64,000 nt of DNA from an uncultured Lachnospiraceae bacterium (lineage in GTDB: Bacteria > Bacillota > Clostridia > Lachnospirales > Lachnospiraceae): NCBI GenBank assembly GCA_947574135.1, contig CANPIM010000007.1:1-64000 (forward strand), given 5' to 3'. The translations under genes were made by a program, and so were the position numbers. Below, one piece after another: positions 17,819 through 25,924 of this stretch (the first letter of the stretch is position 1; each line of letters begins with the position of its first letter). The notes under the pieces were generated by a model. It ran no database searches. It was not told where the DNA came from and saw only the letters and a program-made list of their open reading frames with translations.

Positions 17819-17899
17819 TCATACCTTTCTGTAAAATATTTTTATGAGAAAGCGGGAGCCATGAGAACCTTGCATTCCCTCTTTTCTCTTCTGTTCCCT

Positions 17900-17928
17900 A
17901 TTATAAATCCAGCAAGGGAAGATGTCTA
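17900..17928 (-). promoter_or_regulatory. Promoter of the DUF362-MoxR-DUF5682-VWA-SWIM series
   Basis: Minus strand TAGACA (17923-17928), 17-bp spacer, TATAAT (17900-17905), about 80 bp before the DUF362 start. It is the only good promoter I found before the five closely spaced genes. Confidence 0.65.
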
Positions 17929-17953
17929 ATTCTTTCTTGTTATTCATATGTTG

Positions 17954-18703
17954 TCATTTTCCTTCCCCCAGAAGCCGCTCTAACAGATACTCCCTGTGGT
18001 TTAAAAACATCTCCGTTACCTGATAGCTCTCCGTCTCCTCATAGGAGACCGGATGAAGCTGCCCCTCATCAAAGGAGAGAAGCTCCGCTCCCGGGATTCC
18101 CAGCAAAATAGGGGAATGGCTGGCAATGAGGAACTGACTGCCTCCCAGGGACAGACGGTGAATGCACAGAAGAAGGGTCAGCTGTCTCTGGGGAGAAAGG
18201 GCGGCCTCCGGCTCATCCAAAAGGTAAAACCCCTTCTCCGTAAATCGATTCTGCATCAGCCCAAGAAAGCTCTCCCCGTGGGACTGTTCATGGGGGGAAC
18301 GGCCCCCGTACTGCCGATAATAAATCTCCGGGGGCGTCACATCCCGGTACTCCTCCGCCTGGGTAGCCACATTGTAGAAGCTCTCCGCCCGGAGGAAAAA
18401 GCTGTCTTTTGCCCTCTGATAGCCCTTTCGCAGGGTAAGTCCCTCATAGAGCCTGGAATGGGTTTCCCGGGTGGCAAAGCGAAAATTTTTGCTGCCTCCC
18501 TCGGGATTGAGCCCGTAGGCTGTGGCAATGGCCTCCAGCAGGGTGGATTTCCCGGTTCCGTTTTCCCCCACGAAAAAGGTAATGCTTCTGGTAAAGGTCA
18601 GCTCCTCCAGCTGCTCTAAAGCCGCAATCCGGCGCAGATAAGAATCCTCGTCTATTTTCGTCCAGTCTATATGTAATCCATCCACAAACAATTTGCTCAG
18701 CAT
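17954..18703 (-). CDS. Stand-alone AAA (ABC/SMC-type) ATPase
   Basis: A 249-residue ATPase of the predicted-ATPase/AAA_23 type: Walker A GENGTGKST near residue 49, a Q-loop-like region, a short signature-like SHGESFLGLM, Walker B FYLLDEPEAALSPQ and the switch His in IASHSP. It has no transmembrane or nuclease domain. Such proteins are common in Firmicutes and their substrate is unknown. The ATG follows GGAGTAAGAGG. It is divergent from the IclR gene and has no obvious functional link to its neighbours. Confidence 0.85.
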   Translation of the reverse strand: MLSKLFVDGLHIDWTKIDEDSYLRRIAALEQLEELTFTRSITFFVGENGTGKSTLLEAIATAYGLNPEGGSKNFRFATRETHSRLYEGLTLRKGYQRAKDSFFLRAESFYNVATQAEEYRDVTPPEIYYRQYGGRSPHEQSHGESFLGLMQNRFTEKGFYLLDEPEAALSPQRQLTLLLCIHRLSLGGSQFLIASHSPILLGIPGAELLSFDEGQLHPVSYEETESYQVTEMFLNHREYLLERLLGEGK

Positions 18704-18902
18704 CCTCTTACTCCAAAATCTCTCTTCAAAAATCCAGACAAATTTCCGCTTATAAATTCGTATAACAAAACCCGTGCATCATCCGGAATTCTGTGGTATA
18801 CTACATATAGTTTTAAAATATCGGCGGCATTTGCCATATTCCCGTGTATACCTTTCCTGGCCCATAACCGGCAGGCATCCCATATCATAAGGAGAATCAC
18901 CT

Positions 18903-19682
18903 ATGCAAGCAAACGAACATCGTTCCACATCCCGGGTTCTGGATATCCTGGAGCAGCTGGCTCTTCGCAAGGAGGGCATGACCCTCACTGAGCTGGCCCA
19001 GCTTCTCTCTGCGCCCAAGAGCAGCCTGTTTCCCATTATCCATACCATGGAGCAGAGGGGCTTTCTTATCAGCGATGCCTCCTCCCGCTACCGCATCGGT
19101 CCCCATGCCTATCTCACCGGCATGAACTATGAAAATCCGGTTCCCATGCACAGCATTATCCAGGAAAAAATGCGGGAAATTGTGGCACAGTGCCAGGAAA
19201 CCTGCCATCTGGGCATTCTGGCCGGCCCCGATGTGCTCTATGTAGCCAAAATCGACTCCCCCCTGCCCATTGCCCTGCGCTCCAAGGTGGGAAACCGACT
19301 GCCTGCCTACTGCACCGGGGTGGGAAAGGCTCTCATCTATCCCCTGAGCATGGCCCAGCTTCAGGCCCTCTACCCCAATGGTCTCACCCGGTATACCAGC
19401 AATACTCTTACCGATATCCACAAGCTTTACCTGGAGCTCCAGGAGGTGAAAAAGACTGGCTTTGCCTACGAATACTCCGAGGTCACCGAGGGGGTCCAGT
19501 GCATCGCCGTTCCCTTAAAGAGAAACGGCCAGATCCTGGCTTCCCTCAGCATCTGCATCCCCTCCTTTCGCAGTACCCCTGATAAGCGGGAGGAAATCTG
19601 CCAGCTGCTGAAAAGCTCCCAGAGAGAGCTGGAGCTGCGCCTGGAGGAATACCAGATCGAGAGCAGCCTGTTTATTATCTAA
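18903..19682 (+). CDS. IclR-family transcriptional regulator
   Basis: A 259-residue regulator. The winged helix-turn-helix lies at residues 8-65 (RVLDILEQLALRKEGMTLTELA, then APKSSLFPIIHTME). The C-terminal effector domain has ILAGPDVLYVAKID, the conserved turn PAYCTGVGKALI, and AVPLKRNGQILASLSI. Family members usually control small catabolic operons and bind organic acids or sugar acids. The ATG follows AAGGAGAATCACCT. A TATACT -10-like hexamer lies at 18797-18802. The nearby degenerate amidohydrolase and nag genes face the other way, and the target is not known. Confidence 0.92.
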   Translation: MQANEHRSTSRVLDILEQLALRKEGMTLTELAQLLSAPKSSLFPIIHTMEQRGFLISDASSRYRIGPHAYLTGMNYENPVPMHSIIQEKMREIVAQCQETCHLGILAGPDVLYVAKIDSPLPIALRSKVGNRLPAYCTGVGKALIYPLSMAQLQALYPNGLTRYTSNTLTDIHKLYLELQEVKKTGFAYEYSEVTEGVQCIAVPLKRNGQILASLSICIPSFRSTPDKREEICQLLKSSQRELELRLEEYQIESSLFII

Positions 19683-19710
19683 ATGAGTCCTAAGAAACCT
19701 CCCGGGACTC

Positions 19711-20412
19711 TTAATCCTCCGGCTCTCCCTGAAAGTAACCGGGATTCTTTTTGATGTGTTCCCGCATAAGCTCCATGGCATTCTGTCCCTCATGGCGTTC
19801 GATGGCCTCCAGAATCTTCCCATGATAAAACACCCCGGATTCACAGCCCATGCGCTCAATAACCTTAAGCATGCTCTCGGAAAAGACCTCTTTGAGTATG
19901 GTATTGACCTTTATCACCAAAGGATTCTTGGTGATCTCTCCCACCTTCAGATGAAACTCCAGATCCGCCTCCGCAAATCCCCGGAGATCCAGGCTGTTCT
20001 GGCAGTGCTCCATGCGCTCTAAGATCTCCTTTAAATCACTGATATCCTCCTCCTCTGCCCGCTCGGCCGCCACCCGGGCCGCCTCTGCATCCAGCATTTC
20101 CCGAAACTCAAAGATCTGAAAAATGGACTGGCCTCCCAGATATACCTGGGGAACCAGGGGATTCATACAATCGTCAATGCCGATTTTCCGCACAAAGGAT
20201 CCCTCTCCCAGCCGGGTTTCCACCAGCCCTAAGGCGCCAAGCTTCTGAAGCGCCTGCCGGATGGTAATCCGGCTGACGCCGAAAAGCTCCGCCAGCTCAT
20301 TCTCGGAGGGCAGCTTTTCCCCCTGCTGCCACTCTCCCTTTATAATGGAAGCTCTAAGCTGCTTTAAGACTTCCTCTCCCACATTTACCCTCTTGATTGG
20401 CCGAATGCCCAT
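19711..20412 (-). CDS. FadR-type GntR transcriptional regulator
   Basis: A 233-residue protein with an N-terminal winged helix (KLPSENELAELFGVSRITIR) and a C-terminal helical FCD ligand-binding domain (residues about 85-225). The FCD carries candidate metal ligands in LEFHLKVGEITKNPL and VFYHGKILEAIERHE. FCD regulators sense carboxylates, amino acids or sugar acids. It follows the amidohydrolase gene by 20 bp and is likely cotranscribed with it. The nearby AATTA-G-TAATT palindrome before nagA could be a target, but this is only positional inference. Confidence 0.9.
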   Translation of the reverse strand: MGIRPIKRVNVGEEVLKQLRASIIKGEWQQGEKLPSENELAELFGVSRITIRQALQKLGALGLVETRLGEGSFVRKIGIDDCMNPLVPQVYLGGQSIFQIFEFREMLDAEAARVAAERAEEEDISDLKEILERMEHCQNSLDLRGFAEADLEFHLKVGEITKNPLVIKVNTILKEVFSESMLKVIERMGCESGVFYHGKILEAIERHEGQNAMELMREHIKKNPGYFQGEPED

Positions 20413-20432
20413 GATATCCTCCGTTTCTTTCC

Positions 20433-21671
20433 TTACCTTTCCTTATCACCGCCGGCCAATCTGCGAAAAATGGATTTTCCCTCCTTGATGGTCTCCAGCA
20501 CCTGAATCTCCCCAAGCTCCCCTAGGGAACTTGTCAGGGGATTTCTGTCCAGAATCACCAGATCTGCCAGCTTTCCCTCTAAAATACTGCCCTTTTTTCT
20601 TTCCTCAAATATCTCTATGGCGCTGCCCATGGTCACCACGCCCAAAGCCTCCTCCACAAGGCGCCTCTGCCCCTCTTGGGACAGGTCCCCCCTTTTCTCC
20701 AGCTGCCGGCTTACCGCCTGCTGCACCAGCCCCAGCATATGGGGCGCTGCCTTTCTCCCACACGCTCTGTTCCCCGGTTCTCCGCCAAAGCAAGAACACT
20801 TGTTCGAATTTATGTCACAGCTTCCCTGTCGGCAATGCCGGTGGTAGCGCAGCCGCTCCGGAAGGGATAGGGGGAACCGGGCTTCCGGGGAAGGCCTTGG
20901 ACCGGGAATTACATCCAGCCTAAGCCTCCCCACAAGACTGGCCAAATGAAGCATCTCATACTCCCCGGCCTCTGTCACAGCCTCTGCAAGGGTGGTGATT
21001 CCCCGGGAGGCAAACAGATCCACGGCCCGCTCCACCCCCTGAAGCGCCTCCCGCAGGGAGGGCCCCTCCATTCTCTCCACAGCCTGAAAAAAGGCCGTTC
21101 CCCTTAAAACGCCTGTGGGCATTCTGGTTTCGGGACAGCGCTCAATCCGTCCCCCGGGAGGATCCGGTGTAAACCTTCCAATCCCCAACCGGAGAAGGCC
21201 CTGGCTGTTAAGGATTCCCGCCTGCCCGGAGGCGTACACCAGACAGATAGGTCTCCCCCGGCTGATTCGGTCCAAATCCTTCCGTTCCAATCCCGGTCCT
21301 CTCCCATAACCCTCCGGCTCATAGCCCAGGGCCACAAACCAGGCCCCCGGCTTGCGGCCTCTCCCTGCCTCCTGCCAGGAAAGCTCCCTAAGCAAAGCTT
21401 CCCTGGTATTGCAAAAGCCCCCGGGCGCCGCATTTCCAAACATATTTTCATAGGCCATAGCCATGAAAGACGCATTTGTACAAATAAATCCCGGCAGCAT
21501 GGTCCTTCCCTCCAGGTCCACCACCCGGGCGCCGGCGCGCAACAGCCCGCGTATCTCTTCCGTAGAGCCCACCCGCCGTATCCTTTTTCCGCACAGCAGC
21601 AGAGCCTCCGCCTCAGGCCTCCCCCTGTCCATGGTAAGAATCTGTCCGTTTATATATGCCTTTTGTCTCAA
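20433..21671 (-). CDS. Amidohydrolase-family protein lacking the usual metal ligands
   Basis: About 412 residues. The N-terminal cap (KAYINGQILTMDRGRPEAEA) and the C-terminal composite domain (KLADLVILDRNPLTSSLGEL) are clearly those of YtcJ/amidohydrolase_3 enzymes. Where the family has GFIDSHxH the sequence reads MLPGFICTNASFMAMA, so the HxH metal pair is absent. The middle is also shortened, with an odd Cys-rich piece (SCDINSNKCSCFGGEPG). Length is well below the usual ~530. It is probably inactive as a hydrolase or decaying. I use the TTG at 21671 (GGAAG upstream), because the in-frame ATG at 21770 lies upstream of the apparent promoter. Confidence 0.7.
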   Translation of the reverse strand: MRQKAYINGQILTMDRGRPEAEALLLCGKRIRRVGSTEEIRGLLRAGARVVDLEGRTMLPGFICTNASFMAMAYENMFGNAAPGGFCNTREALLRELSWQEAGRGRKPGAWFVALGYEPEGYGRGPGLERKDLDRISRGRPICLVYASGQAGILNSQGLLRLGIGRFTPDPPGGRIERCPETRMPTGVLRGTAFFQAVERMEGPSLREALQGVERAVDLFASRGITTLAEAVTEAGEYEMLHLASLVGRLRLDVIPGPRPSPEARFPLSLPERLRYHRHCRQGSCDINSNKCSCFGGEPGNRACGRKAAPHMLGLVQQAVSRQLEKRGDLSQEGQRRLVEEALGVVTMGSAIEIFEERKKGSILEGKLADLVILDRNPLTSSLGELGEIQVLETIKEGKSIFRRLAGGDKER

Positions 21672-21726
21672 GCCGTCACTTCCATCTTGTAAATTCTTCC
21701 ATGTAGTTTTTCCCGGCCTTTTCTCT

Positions 21727-21755
21727 ATCATACACCAAAAGAGAAAACAGGGCAA
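21727..21755 (-). promoter_or_regulatory. Promoter of the amidohydrolase-GntR operon
   Basis: Minus strand TTGCCC (21750-21755), 17-bp spacer, TATGAT (21727-21732). The start site near 21720 excludes the upstream in-frame ATG and supports the TTG start at 21671. Confidence 0.6.
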
Positions 21756-21768
21756 GATTCCAGCGTGC

Positions 21769-21799
21769 AAAAAGGAAGGGGTCCAAAGACTCCCTTCCC
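21769..21799 (-). terminator. Rho-independent terminator after the nagB-like gene
   Basis: Minus strand GGAAGG...CCTTCC hairpin, with an inner GTC/GAC stem and a TTTG loop, followed by TTTTT. It closes the nagA-nagB-like unit. Confidence 0.75.
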
Positions 21800-21849
21800 T
21801 CTTGTAATACCTTTATACAATTTACCCTCTCAACAACTGCTATAAAATC

Positions 21850-22809
21850 TTAATACCCAACCTTCTCCCAGCACTCAAAGGGCGCTGCGATCTCCTCGCT
21901 TACGTACACCTGGGTTTTCATCAGCTGCAGCATGGAGCTGGGGATTGCCGGTGAAACAGGTCCGTGAAGAACCAGACGGGAGGTCATTCTCTGCCAGGAG
22001 GAGAAGGTATTGTTGGTCAGAAGCGCGTGAACCTCAATACGCTCTCTCGCATTCTTTACATCCACCGGACCGATGGTTGCAGCCTTGGGCGGCACGCTGG
22101 CAATGTAGCCGGACTGTCCGAATACGCCGTGAAGAGAATTCTGCGCCACTGTCAGGGGATGCAGGGTCACAATCCGCGCCTCCATATTCAGATACTCATC
22201 CATATTGTCGGTCATAAACTCGGAAACCGGATCGATAAAGGCCATATGACCGGTCCATCCCGGGGAGGAGGAGCAGATATCTGCACCACCCTCGCCAATC
22301 TCGGTGATCATCTTGGAATAATGACCGATGTTGGCGTTGGTGGGATAATGTACGTTTTCCATGGGCATCCGAAGCTTCTCATCGATCTGATATACGAAAT
22401 ATTTCAGCATGGAATGCGCAAAGCCAGCCTCATAGGTCTCCGGCGCAATATTTCCCTGATCGTCTGCCCACTCATCCATGGCAAAAATGTGCAGCTTGCT
22501 GCAGTCCACCTGGAAGTAATTGATAAGCTGAGCCAGGGGAATATAGGTCTCCGGCTCCGGATTGCCCAGAATCATGGTGTATTTCTTGCCCTGCTCTGAG
22601 GCCGCCTTCAGGCGGGAGAACAGGGTGGCAATCAGCACGGGATGGGGATTCATCATAACCTTAATGTTGAAATCCGGATTGGCGTGCTTCTCCAGCTCCT
22701 TGCCGCTCAGCTTGCGCAGACGCTCGCAGACCTCCCGATCCTTGAACGGCACATAATCTCCGCACTTAAAATCAAATTTGGTTGGGGGATCAAAAATAAT
22801 GTCTTTCAT
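21850..22809 (-). CDS. Glucosamine-6-phosphate deaminase-like protein (NagB/RpiA fold)
   Basis: A 319-residue member of the glucosamine-6-phosphate isomerase/deaminase superfamily, longer than classic NagB (about 240-266). Conserved landmarks are IFAMDEWADDQG, where classic NagB has LDEY, and PGWTGHMAFIDPV, where it has GHIAFNEP. The catalytic His is kept, but the N-E pair is changed to I-D. Its 4-bp ATGA overlap with nagA argues for an amino-sugar phosphate substrate. The altered motif leaves open whether it deaminates GlcN6P or a related sugar. Cytosolic. Confidence 0.82.
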   Translation of the reverse strand: MKDIIFDPPTKFDFKCGDYVPFKDREVCERLRKLSGKELEKHANPDFNIKVMMNPHPVLIATLFSRLKAASEQGKKYTMILGNPEPETYIPLAQLINYFQVDCSKLHIFAMDEWADDQGNIAPETYEAGFAHSMLKYFVYQIDEKLRMPMENVHYPTNANIGHYSKMITEIGEGGADICSSSPGWTGHMAFIDPVSEFMTDNMDEYLNMEARIVTLHPLTVAQNSLHGVFGQSGYIASVPPKAATIGPVDVKNARERIEVHALLTNNTFSSWQRMTSRLVLHGPVSPAIPSSMLQLMKTQVYVSEEIAAPFECWEKVGY

Positions 22810-23945
22810 TGTACCTCTCCTTTCAGTATCACCTTTTGCATGTTCATTTTATAATCCACCACGACAAGATCTGCCCGCAAACCTGCCGCGATTTCTCCTC
22901 TGTCCAGAAGCCCTGTGGCCCGGGAGGGATTGTAGGAGGCATATTGGAATGCCTGCACAATGGACGCCCCCGTGTGCTTCATCATATTGTAGCAGGCCTT
23001 TTCCAGGGTAAGCTTGGAGCCTGCAATCTCCCCTGCAAAATCAAAGTTAATATCCGTCACGCCCTCATAGCCCTCGGGAACCGGACCGTCCATGCTGAAG
23101 GCATCAGAGATCAGGATAATCCTGTCATCTCCCTTAATCTTCTTCACCAGACGCAGCATATAGGGATCCACATGGATTCCCCGGCTGTCACAGATAAGCT
23201 CTGCATAGATTCCGGAATGATAATTCACTGTCTCATCCACGCACACGCCCCGGCACTCCGGATATTTTACCCGGTCTCCCGTGGCATTGGTGTGATGGGT
23301 GCCGATGCAAAGCCCATAGGGCATCAAGGCTTCTATCTCCTCCGGCGCCGCCTCGCTGTGAGCAACGGAAAATACAGCCGCCGGATTCTTCTCCTTCACG
23401 GACCGGACAAATTTCAGGATCCCCTCCCGCTCCGGAGCCACGGCCCAAACCCTGGTCAGATCCCAGGCCGCCTCCACAATGGGAAGATAATCCTCCTCCT
23501 TCACCGGTCCCTTCCAGGGATTGGACTCCCTGTCGCAGCCAAACTTGGGATTCAGATAAGGCCCTTCCATATAAAGGCCGCCAATATTGGCTCCCTCCTT
23601 CTCCCCCATGGCCTTTCGGATTACCTGAATGCCATCCAAAAAGCCCTTCTGATCCATATTAAAATACAGAGCCGGCAAGACCGTGGTGGTCCCGTGCTCC
23701 AGATGATGTCTGGCAGCAGGAATGGGATTGTCCGTAAAATAATCCCTTCCACCGCAGTGGGTATGAATATCAATAAGCCCCGGCCCCACAAACTCTCCCT
23801 TTACATCCAAAATCCGGCAGTCCGCCGGAATCTCCAGCTTTCTCATCTCTCCGAAGGCCTGAATCTTCCCCTCGGAAATCAAAAGCGCTGCCTCCGGAAT
23901 CAAATGATCCCTCATCACCAATGTGGCATTGATGATTGCAAGCAT
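22806..23945 (-). CDS. nagA: N-acetylglucosamine-6-phosphate deacetylase
   Basis: About 379 residues of the amidohydrolase fold. Metal and active-site motifs are intact: GLIDIHTHCGG (HxH), YMEGPYLNPKFG (metal Glu), SVAHSEA, IGTHHTNATG and LISDAFSMDGP (catalytic Asp). It removes acetate from GlcNAc6P, feeding the NagB-type step encoded by the overlapping next gene. I favour the ATG at 23945, which is spaced 9 nt from the GGGGG site. The ATG at 23954 touches that site. A sigma-A promoter with an adjacent palindrome lies about 100 bp upstream. Confidence 0.92.
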   Translation of the reverse strand: MLAIINATLVMRDHLIPEAALLISEGKIQAFGEMRKLEIPADCRILDVKGEFVGPGLIDIHTHCGGRDYFTDNPIPAARHHLEHGTTTVLPALYFNMDQKGFLDGIQVIRKAMGEKEGANIGGLYMEGPYLNPKFGCDRESNPWKGPVKEEDYLPIVEAAWDLTRVWAVAPEREGILKFVRSVKEKNPAAVFSVAHSEAAPEEIEALMPYGLCIGTHHTNATGDRVKYPECRGVCVDETVNYHSGIYAELICDSRGIHVDPYMLRLVKKIKGDDRIILISDAFSMDGPVPEGYEGVTDINFDFAGEIAGSKLTLEKACYNMMKHTGASIVQAFQYASYNPSRATGLLDRGEIAAGLRADLVVVDYKMNMQKVILKGEVQ

Positions 23946-24022
23946 CTCCCTCATCCCCCTTCTATAATTTATAACAATATCACTATTAATAACGGAACCG
24001 TCTCTGTCTGAATTCCCGCATT

Positions 24023-24070
24023 AATTACTAATTCGTATATTATTTTAAGCGTATTTCCCCCAGAAGTCAA
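24023..24070 (-). promoter_or_regulatory. Promoter and palindromic operator of the nag operon
   Basis: Minus strand TTGACT (24065-24070), 17-bp spacer, TAAAAT (24042-24047). The 11-bp palindrome AATTACTAATT (24023-24033) covers the expected start site and could bind a GntR/IclR-type repressor. Confidence 0.55.
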
Positions 24071-24243
24071 TACAGAGGACTCATTCCGTTTATTTTTGTA
24101 CAATAGTGACAAGTTTCCCCCTTCCTTTTGTGGCTTTTTTTACCTGCAAAAGAGCCTTAGAATCAGCATTTTCCCATGCTCTTCGATTTTTTTCCACAAG
24201 CTCTCCTGTTTTTTTCAAAAACGTAAAAAATTCTCCTGTTTTA

Positions 24244-24272
24244 TTGCACTTTCCCTGTGGATATGCTATGAT
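24244..24272 (+). promoter_or_regulatory. Promoter of the CBM9-like gene
   Basis: TTGCAC (24244-24249), 17-bp spacer, TATGAT (24267-24272), about 30 bp before the start codon. Confidence 0.6.
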
Positions 24273-24302
24273 AAATGCAAAAATGCAGGAAAGGAGCTTC
24301 TT

Positions 24303-24902
24303 ATGAACACCTACACCATTCTAAAAAAACCGGCTGGATCGGATTTCTGGTCCCAGATCCCGGCGCTTTCTATAGATTGTGCCCTCTGGAGCGATCCCAG
24401 AGGCATTTCAGCCAAGGCCCGGCTTTGCTATGATAAGACGGCCCTCTATGTAAGGCTCTCGGCTGTGGAGGCCCAGATCCGCGCGAAGTACACCGGAGCC
24501 TTAGATTTCCCCTGTGAGGACAGCTGTCTGGAATTTTTCTTCTGCCCCATGCAGGGAGACAACCGCTACTTTAATATCGAGTTTAACCCTAACTGCTGCC
24601 TCTACCTGGGCCTGGCCACCGACCGCTATGACCTGGTGCGGCTCCTGCCCCAGACGCCGGTGCTTACCCCGCAGGCCGGACGCACCCCGGAGGGCTGGTT
24701 TATCACCTACCAGATTCCCTTCTCCTTTATCCGGCATTTCTTTCCAAGCTTCCAGGCCGTCTCCGGCGGCTCCATCCGGGCCAACTGCTTTAAATGCGGG
24801 GATCTTACCCCCAATCCTCACTTCCTCTCCTGGAATCCCGTGGCTTCTCCCACGCCGGACTTTCACCGATCCCAGGATTTTGGGGTCATGTATTTTGCCT
24901 GA
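24303..24902 (+). CDS. CBM9/DOMON-like carbohydrate-binding family protein, no signal peptide
   Basis: A 199-residue protein resembling family 9 carbohydrate-binding-module proteins: an early ALWSDPRGISAKARLCYDK, DSCLEFFFCPMQGDNRYFNIEF and EGWFITYQIPFSFI, ending NPVASPTPDFHRSQDFGVM. In secreted enzymes this fold binds sugar chain ends. This one has no signal peptide or enzyme domain. The ATG at 24303 is chosen for AGGAAAGGAG and because the promoter lies downstream of the other in-frame ATGs. It stands alone between the nag and bio operons, so its role is unclear. Confidence 0.75.
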   Translation: MNTYTILKKPAGSDFWSQIPALSIDCALWSDPRGISAKARLCYDKTALYVRLSAVEAQIRAKYTGALDFPCEDSCLEFFFCPMQGDNRYFNIEFNPNCCLYLGLATDRYDLVRLLPQTPVLTPQAGRTPEGWFITYQIPFSFIRHFFPSFQAVSGGSIRANCFKCGDLTPNPHFLSWNPVASPTPDFHRSQDFGVMYFA

Positions 24903-24937
24903 GACAGAATGCCACAGATCAAGAATGCCACAGATCA

Positions 24938-24983
24938 AAAACGCCAGGCGCCGGGGAAGCTTTTCCCGGCAGACCTGGCGTTT
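24938..24983. terminator. Bidirectional terminator between the CBM9-like gene and bioY
   Basis: AAACGCCAGG (24938-24947) pairs with CCTGGCGTTT (24974-24983), enclosing a second GC-rich stem. T runs follow on both strands. It can serve both convergent genes. A 16-bp direct repeat (GAATGCCACAGATCAA, twice) lies just before it. Confidence 0.75.
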
Positions 24984-25025
24984 CAAGCGTTTTTTCTCCT
25001 ATGTGTATTCTTTTTTGGCCCCAGC

Positions 25026-25586
25026 TCACATAAGGCCTGCCCGCTTTAGACGGACCTCAATCATGGGCGCTGCCAGCAAAATAATCAGTATTTTTGCCAG
25101 ATCTCCCGGAATAAAGGGGAGCACTCCGGCTCCCAGAGCTGCCCGGAAATGCATTCCCGCCACATAGGCAAGCCATATGGTTCCAAAAATATAGGCCACC
25201 AGCGTGCCAAGTACCATGCCCAGAAGCCGCATGATCCAGCTGTTCCATTTCTCATGAAAAAGCCCGCAGATAATCGCCATAAAAATAAATCCAAACAAAT
25301 ATCCCCCTGTAGGTCCGAAAAGCTTCCCCGGCCCGCCGGTAAAAGCGGAGAACACCGGCAATCCCGCCAATCCCAGCAAAAGATAGACCAGATAGCTCAC
25401 TGTCCCCATCCGCCAGCCAAGAAGCCATACGGTCAGATAAATAACCAGGTTGGTTAAGGATATGGGCACCGGGGTAAAGGGCAGGGTGATGGACAAAGGA
25501 CCCAGGATACAGGTCAGAGCTGTCATCACTCCCATAAGCGCCAGTTGATAGATTGCCGTTTTTTTGTTTTCTATGTTTTCCTGCAT
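25026..25586 (-). CDS. bioY: BioY biotin transporter (ECF S component)
   Basis: A 186-residue membrane protein with about six hydrophobic helices and the BioY landmarks LPFTPVPISLTNLVIYL and FGPTGGYLFGF. It imports biotin, alone or with the shared ECF energising module, which is not encoded here. The ATG follows ATAGGAGATTAATC. It lies downstream of bioB on the same strand, separated by three tandem repeats, and probably depends on the BirA-controlled promoter before bioB. Confidence 0.93.
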   Translation of the reverse strand: MQENIENKKTAIYQLALMGVMTALTCILGPLSITLPFTPVPISLTNLVIYLTVWLLGWRMGTVSYLVYLLLGLAGLPVFSAFTGGPGKLFGPTGGYLFGFIFMAIICGLFHEKWNSWIMRLLGMVLGTLVAYIFGTIWLAYVAGMHFRAALGAGVLPFIPGDLAKILIILLAAPMIEVRLKRAGLM

Positions 25587-25600
25587 GATTAATCTCCTAT

Positions 25601-25914
25601 TTAAGTACCGCTACAGCTCTACCAATGACCCGTGTCTGGAAGAAATTCACGCCGCTCTCGCCTCCTGAATTCCTTCCGGGCTTTGTCCGAGCTTTCGCTG
25701 TGTTTAAGTACCGCTACAGCTCTACCAATGCCCCTGTGTCTGGAAGAAATTCACGCCGCTCTCGCGTCCTGAATTCCTTCCGGGCTTTGTCCGGGCTTCC
25801 GCTGTGTTTAAGTACCGCTACAGCTCTACCAACGCCCCGTGTCTGGAAGAAATTCACGCCGCTCTCGCCTCCTGAATTCCTTCCGGACTTTGTCCGAGCT
25901 TTCGCTGTGTTTTT
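25601..25914 (-). repeat. Three tandem ~103-bp repeats between bioB and bioY
   Basis: Copies begin at 25601, 25704 and 25808 with TTAAGTACCGCTACAGCTCT and are nearly identical (few substitutions, one extra base in copy 2). Read on the minus strand each unit contains GGAAGGAATTC and GAATTTCTTCC, able to form an 11-bp stem with one G-U around an 18-nt loop that begins AGGAGG. Each also contains an AGC-GAAA-GCT mini-hairpin. Read as protein in either direction it gives only low-complexity nonsense. I recall similar sequence as a dispersed element in Lachnospiraceae genomes, but cannot verify this here. Confidence 0.9.
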
Positions 25915-25924
25915 AGTTCTATAT

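Noticed and set aside
22809-24011. A long open frame on the plus strand through nagA
   Set aside because: It lies opposite a clear enzyme gene, has no ribosome site or family motif, and its composition mirrors the nagA codon pattern.
25601-25914. CRISPR array
   Set aside because: The units are contiguous ~103-bp copies with no distinct spacers, and no cas gene is in the window.
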